Shown piece by piece: positions 57,036 through 61,246 of a DNA stretch of 61,246 nucleotides. Below the pieces are notes generated by a model that saw only the letters and a program-made list of their open reading frames with translations, did no database searches and was not told where the DNA came from. The DNA comes from Fragilaria crotonensis (taxonomy: Eukaryota > Bacillariophyta > Fragilariophyceae > Fragilariales > Fragilariaceae): positions 1 through 61,246 of the forward strand of contig JAKSYS010000363.1 in assembly GCA_022925895.1 (NCBI GenBank). Direction: 5' to 3'. The position numbers and the translations under genes were made by a program. How positions within the stretch are numbered: position 1 is the stretch's first letter; every line of letters starts with the position of its first letter.

Positions 57036-58021
57036 GGTTGCTGTTTATTGAAGGAGAGTAAAACTACAAGAAGAGAGAAAGAGACAGAGATGTGGTGAGT
57101 CAAAAGGTAATGCCAATCAAAACTGAACCACTGGACGAGGACACGCTCTTGTCGCAACATGCCACTCCTACACTACAGTCTCAACGATTTTCAACTACAT
57201 GACCATTGCAAATAGAAGTTCCAAAGAGTTGTCAAGTGTATTCAGGAGTCCACAGCGTATATTGTCATCATGATTGGAAGCGCAAGGAACGAGGCGTCAT
57301 CATCGTCGTACCTTCCTGAAAGAAAAACAGTTCACTAAGGTAAGGGCGACAGGGATCGGCTGTCGTAGATTACACGTTCACGGCGTACGATCAAGTTTTC
57401 AGTAAGAAGTAAACCCTACACAGACTTGCGTGAATTTTCGAAGGATAAGGCTTTCGAGCTCGCGCTCTTGAAATGCCAGTGGAAAAGGTCGTGGTCGGTG
57501 GTCGGTACTGTTGTGATTCATCCAGTAGTCAGAACTAGTGCAACAGTGGTCATGACGTACGACGTACCGTCCCCAAATTCCGTATTGCAACTTGCAGACA
57601 CTGTGTATCATGTACGGTTCAACGTGGTTTCAATACTACAGTACACGAGAAGATATGTTTCATACGCAGACAGAGCGGGGCTGGCGCTTCCCGAAATCGT
57701 TCCGTTGGGTCTCGTACATCGATGGTGTAGAATGTAGATCCTTGTGAAATCTATGAAATGCGCGAGACATGCATGATACAGCTGGTTTTCTGTTCTAAAA
57801 TCCGGGCGCACGTCCCAGTATTAATTCTACGCTAGACCGATTTCACTGCCAATATGACGTCACGAGGGCGGGACTTTGTCGTGTTGGAAGCAAGGCTTCC
57901 ACAATGAGATTTTCAAGCCGTCGTTTGCAACATTTCCATTCTAATCTATAGATTTACCTCCTGCAGTCACCTTCCTATGTAACTCAGTGAACCTACTGTT
58001 GGTGATAAATCTATAGATACA
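57036..58021. other. Region upstream of RPL13 and of the DDE transposon
   Basis: The RPL13 promoter lies here, and the left boundary of the transposon unit is probably between about 57900 and 58020. An inverted repeat, TCTATAGATTTA (57945-57956) against TAAATCTATAGA (58006-58017), with a 49-bp loop, sits immediately before the ATG at 58022. Confidence 0.4.
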
Positions 58022-58372
58022 ATGGTTGACAAAGGTAAATATGCTATTTTGACTGATGCCGTCATGCTACTTCGAACAGACATCACGTATGGTCCGAGAT
58101 TGTCAAATTGCTGGCTTCCTGCATCAACTTGGGCTGAAGCTTTAGGGAGATTTGATGTCAATGCGTCCCTTGGCGTCATTGATGTAAGAAGGTTCAATAC
58201 AGGGATGTCCAAGTCGGCTTCTTTCGGAGAATTGATGCACCGATTTGATGGATCAAACACAACAGGAGTGTTCAGAGTCACATACAAGAACACATTCTAT
58301 TACTACTTCACAGAGAAATCAAGGCAGATACGGTACCCATGTCCACTTAACAGTGCATGGAACGAAAAGTAA
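58022..58372 (+). CDS. Hypothetical protein, 116 residues, upstream of the DDE transposase
   Basis: Intact frame starting MVDKGKYAILTDAVMLLRT, mixed alpha/beta composition, with SNCWLPASTWAEALGRFDVN and VFRVTYKNTFYYYF. It overlaps the start of the next frame by about 16 bp (58357-58372), so it may be an accessory ORF of the transposon. I do not recognise a family. Confidence 0.45.
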   Translation: MVDKGKYAILTDAVMLLRTDITYGPRLSNCWLPASTWAEALGRFDVNASLGVIDVRRFNTGMSKSASFGELMHRFDGSNTTGVFRVTYKNTFYYYFTEKSRQIRYPCPLNSAWNEK

Positions 58373-61187
58373 TGGAAGCAGCCGCAAATGTGCTAGTCAT
58401 TCCAAGCACAAGATCAAGACCCGCTCTCGACACAATGATAACTACACCTGTCAACACGGAGGCTACAACGGGAGGAAGGATCGGAGACATTGTTGAGCAA
58501 TCACCGAGCAAACGAGCAAGGATAGGAGATACTGGTGCGGCCGCTGTAATGATTGCTGCTGATGCTTCTAGCTCAAGTTACTGGCCATGTAGCCCAGAGG
58601 CATACCGAGTGTTCAAACCACCAAAGAAACATGGGACAACGAATTGCGAGGATGGGAATGATACTGATTTCGATTCTGAAACTCCAATGGAAGCACTTCA
58701 GAGAAGGATTGTACTGCTTCAAAGCGTTCATGAGGAAGAAAATAATTGGAGGAATGTTGTGCAAGGTAGAGATATCGACAACGTGTGTACCAAAGCTGAG
58801 ATATGCGCTGTCAGGCAAAGGGCGACGTTTCTTTGTTATGCGTACCGATTGGCTCTTGCAAAAATGAATGAATGGACGTGGCAAGACTGTTGCACTGAAT
58901 CTTGTAAGGTATTGAACACTGTTGGTATGACGCAAGCAACCTTCTATAAAACCATCGCAAATTGGAACATTGTGTTCCGTAATTTTGAATGCTTCCCAAA
59001 CCCAAACTTGTCTGTTCAGTGTGGGAAACGACCTCTTCCTCGAGTTCTCGAAGTGTTTCCATGCGCAAAGGAGCAGATTGTTGCATTTGGCGTCGAGAAC
59101 TTGTCACATCTTTCAATTGAAGCAGTCTATCAATTCGTTCATTCGTCTGTAATCCCAAGGCTGGCTGCGTTGTGGAAACGTGAATCGGTAGTAGACGAAG
59201 ATACTGCAGAAACGTCAACATTGAGTACAAGTACTACAGCCATTAATCCTACTAGCAATCCTGTCGATGTCGATCAAGATGAGGATGATATTGCGCTATT
59301 CCTTCGCGCACATAGACTTAAAAACATGAGCTTCACAACAGCATGGCGCTGGATGCGATTACTCGGATTCAAGTATGATACGAGAAGGAAGAGCTTCTAC
59401 GTCGATGGCCATGAACGTGAAGATGTTGTCGCACATCGAAATGCATTCTGCAAGAACTACCTTACCGTGCTTGAGCCACGTTGTCGGCGTTGGATTCAGC
59501 TTCCACTCAGTGAAGCTGCTACGATCAAGACCTTAGACACAGATTTCGGACATCATTACTATGATATTATATCTGATGAGACTCGGGTTGAGTTTCACGT
59601 TGACTATTGGAAGAATTGCATATCAAGAATCAAAAGGGAGAAGAGGCAGCGCGAGATGTTGAAGCAAAAACAAGCAGAGTGTCATCATCAGTCAGGCCCT
59701 TGATGATTATTGGTCAAGATGAGTCTGTCTTCGCGCAGTATCTACTGTCCTCAAACAATGGGTTGGGCCAAAGGACAAGTGCCACTTCTGCCCAAGTCGG
59801 AGGGCGATGGGTATATGCTTTCTGCGTTCGTGTCACGCGAATTCGGCTTTGGGCAGATGACAGAGGATGAGTTACAAAGAGTGAATATGGCAAGGCAAAC
59901 AGCAGCTCTCGGCGGTGGAAATTACCTCGATACAACAGCTGCGATGGAAATCTTGGGAACAACGAGGAAGCCGATTTTGTTGGAATCCCCTTCGTAAAAT
60001 ACTTGTTCATCGGAATCAATAATCAGGGTTATTAGATTCATACCACATGAGTCTTCAGCTTGAGGATGTGGTTGATTGCCTACGAATCCTATATCCAAGC
60101 TTCGATTTTGTATTTTGTTCGATCATTCTCAGGGACACGCTCGCAAACGTGATGGTGCACTCAGTGCGATCAACATGCAAAAGAACTTTGGAGGATCAAA
60201 ACAGCAGATGAGAGACACAGTCATAATGTCACAAGAGGGTTATCTGGGCACACACTCACCAACCCTGGGCATCGGAGACACACAGTCAATGGTATTCAAT
60301 ACTGACGACTGTGGCCCATGGTATTTGACACCAGAGCAACGTGACTTACAACGTCATGATCGAATAATGGGAAAAGAAGCAAGCCAATTGAAAAAAACAA
60401 GAAGACCCTTCTTGAAGAGCTCAACGAAAAGGGTGTGACGCTCCAACAAAAACTTGGGTACACTAAAGCCGAACTTCAGGAATTGGCAAGAAACAATTCA
60501 ATCAGAAACTCACAAAGAAGTCGACAAAATCCTATCTGGATGGGAAGGAAAATCTAAAGGCATGCTACAAGTTCTGTGGGAAAGAGGACTGATTGATCCA
60601 AGTGAGTTAGATAAATACACTGTCGACGGAAAGAAAGACACAATTTCAGGGAAGATTGACTTACGGTATTCCCTACGCCATCTCATCGCAGAGTGTGCTG
60701 ATTTCAAGGATGAGAAACGGCACTTCAGTACCTTGGATCTCAGCTGGGCATCACGGTACTTCTAACACAAAGTTCCATGCCGAATTAGCAGGGGGCATTG
60801 AATTTTGCTGGGGTCACCGCAAGGCTTTCTACCGACGGGTTCCTGTATCTCAAAAGGGGACGAGAGAATTTCAAACAACTTGTGAGAGATTCAACGTGTT
60901 CAATCAAGGAGTTGACCAAAGAAAGGATGGGAAAGTTTGCTTCGAGCACGCGCATATATTTGTACTTACCATCATCTTTTGAGAGTCAGCAGAGAATGAG
61001 GCAGCAAGGTCGTACCCACAACTTCATCGCCACAAGTATAACAGAAGATCAAGGACTTCTGTACTCGAGAAATCAACGCCTGATGAAATTGTTCAAGTCT
61101 CACAGGTGTGCATTGGACTTCGATCGTGGCTTCGTCAACAGTGCACTCAAAGAAGCAAAGACAAGAAACGAGGAGGACGAGGTGTGA
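58357..61187 (+). mobile_element. IS630/Zator-like DDE transposase (frameshifted)
   Basis: Starts at about 58357 (MERKVMEAAANVL). A first block of about 440 residues has nuclear-type basic and Ser/Thr-rich stretches and a helical DNA-binding region with TTAWRWMRLLGFKYDTRRKSFYVDG. The catalytic core then runs through shifted frames: first Asp in IIGQDESVFAQY (59718), PLLPKSEGDGYMLSAFVSREFGF, second Asp in LFDHSQGHARKRDGAL (60121), GIGDTQSMVF...CGPWYLTPEQRDLQ, and third acidic residue in KFHAEL(x)GGIEFCWGHRK (Glu codon at 60782), equivalent to the PKFHxELNPIE motif of this superfamily. The last frame ends at 61187. At least four frameshifts were seen (near 59700, 59760, 60010 and 60440-60780). 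The right terminus is probably outside or at the edge of the window. Confidence 0.7.
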
Positions 61188-61246
61188 TCATCATGTCGAC
61201 AGAGATGGATTTTGCGCAGGAGACAGCTGCTACTAAAACTTGATAA

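Noticed and set aside
58357-59703. Treating the long first frame at 58357 as an independent host transcription factor
   Set aside because: It continues by a one-base shift directly into DDE catalytic motifs, so it is the N-terminal part of a transposase.

Overview
The window looks like nuclear DNA of a diatom, or a close photosynthetic stramenopile. The evidence is a plastid-type class II aldolase whose presequence carries the GAFAP-type cleavage motif typical of diatom plastid targeting, short spliceosomal introns (70-94 bp), an extended HIR/SPFH protein, stramenopile-style secreted proteins with Pro/Thr/Ser-rich linkers, and transposon families (Crypton-like tyrosine recombinases, LINE-like elements with an RNase H domain, an hAT-like element, an IS630/Zator-like DDE transposase) known from protist genomes. 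All family assignments were made by eye and without database searches.

Layout. 1-2.6 kb: no gene recognised. 2.6-16.4 kb: a transposon island with two tandem Crypton-like elements (the first catalytically dead, the second keeping its active-site residues) and one long LINE-like retrotransposon (gag-like ORF1; ORF2 with APE endonuclease, reverse transcriptase, RNase H and a C-terminal PIP-box-like motif). 17-21 kb: a diverged duplicate pair of small secreted proteins with a bacterial-looking fold. 21.9-36 kb: host genes, namely a lipoyl(octanoyl) transferase, an EF-hand/PTS-rich single-pass membrane protein, a conserved stramenopile protein with a 24-residue NPF/NPY repeat tail, an HIR-type SPFH protein and a METTL21-like methyltransferase, interrupted by a palindromic TIR element at 31.2-32.0 kb. 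37.3-45.8 kb: a tandem pair of large sensor kinases. 46-57 kb: a secreted Cys-rich acidic protein, an hAT-like relic, plastid fructose-bisphosphate aldolase, a small putative targeted protein, a 1.2-kb foldback element and ribosomal protein eL13. 58-61.2 kb: a DDE transposase.

The most interesting locus is the tandem kinase pair. Copy 1 reads as a microbial-type rhodopsin fused to a complete phosphorelay: about 8 membrane helices, RWAEW in helix C, WW in helix E exactly 55 residues after that Arg as in bacteriorhodopsin, EVMSK with the retinal-type lysine in helix G, then PAS, HisKA, HATPase, receiver and HPt. Copy 2 keeps the kinase, receiver and HPt modules and the helix-G lysine but has lost the first helices, including RWAEW. 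Light input feeding an ArcB-like HK-REC-HPt relay would be an unusual sensory design for a diatom.

Caution on sequence quality. Many otherwise intact reading frames, including the housekeeping aldolase and both kinases, are broken by isolated small indels (mostly 1 bp), often at homopolymers. This pattern suits residual long-read assembly error better than pseudogenisation, so genes are described across these points and the breaks are recorded. Intergenic DNA is conspicuously rich in short GTAC-centred palindromes.
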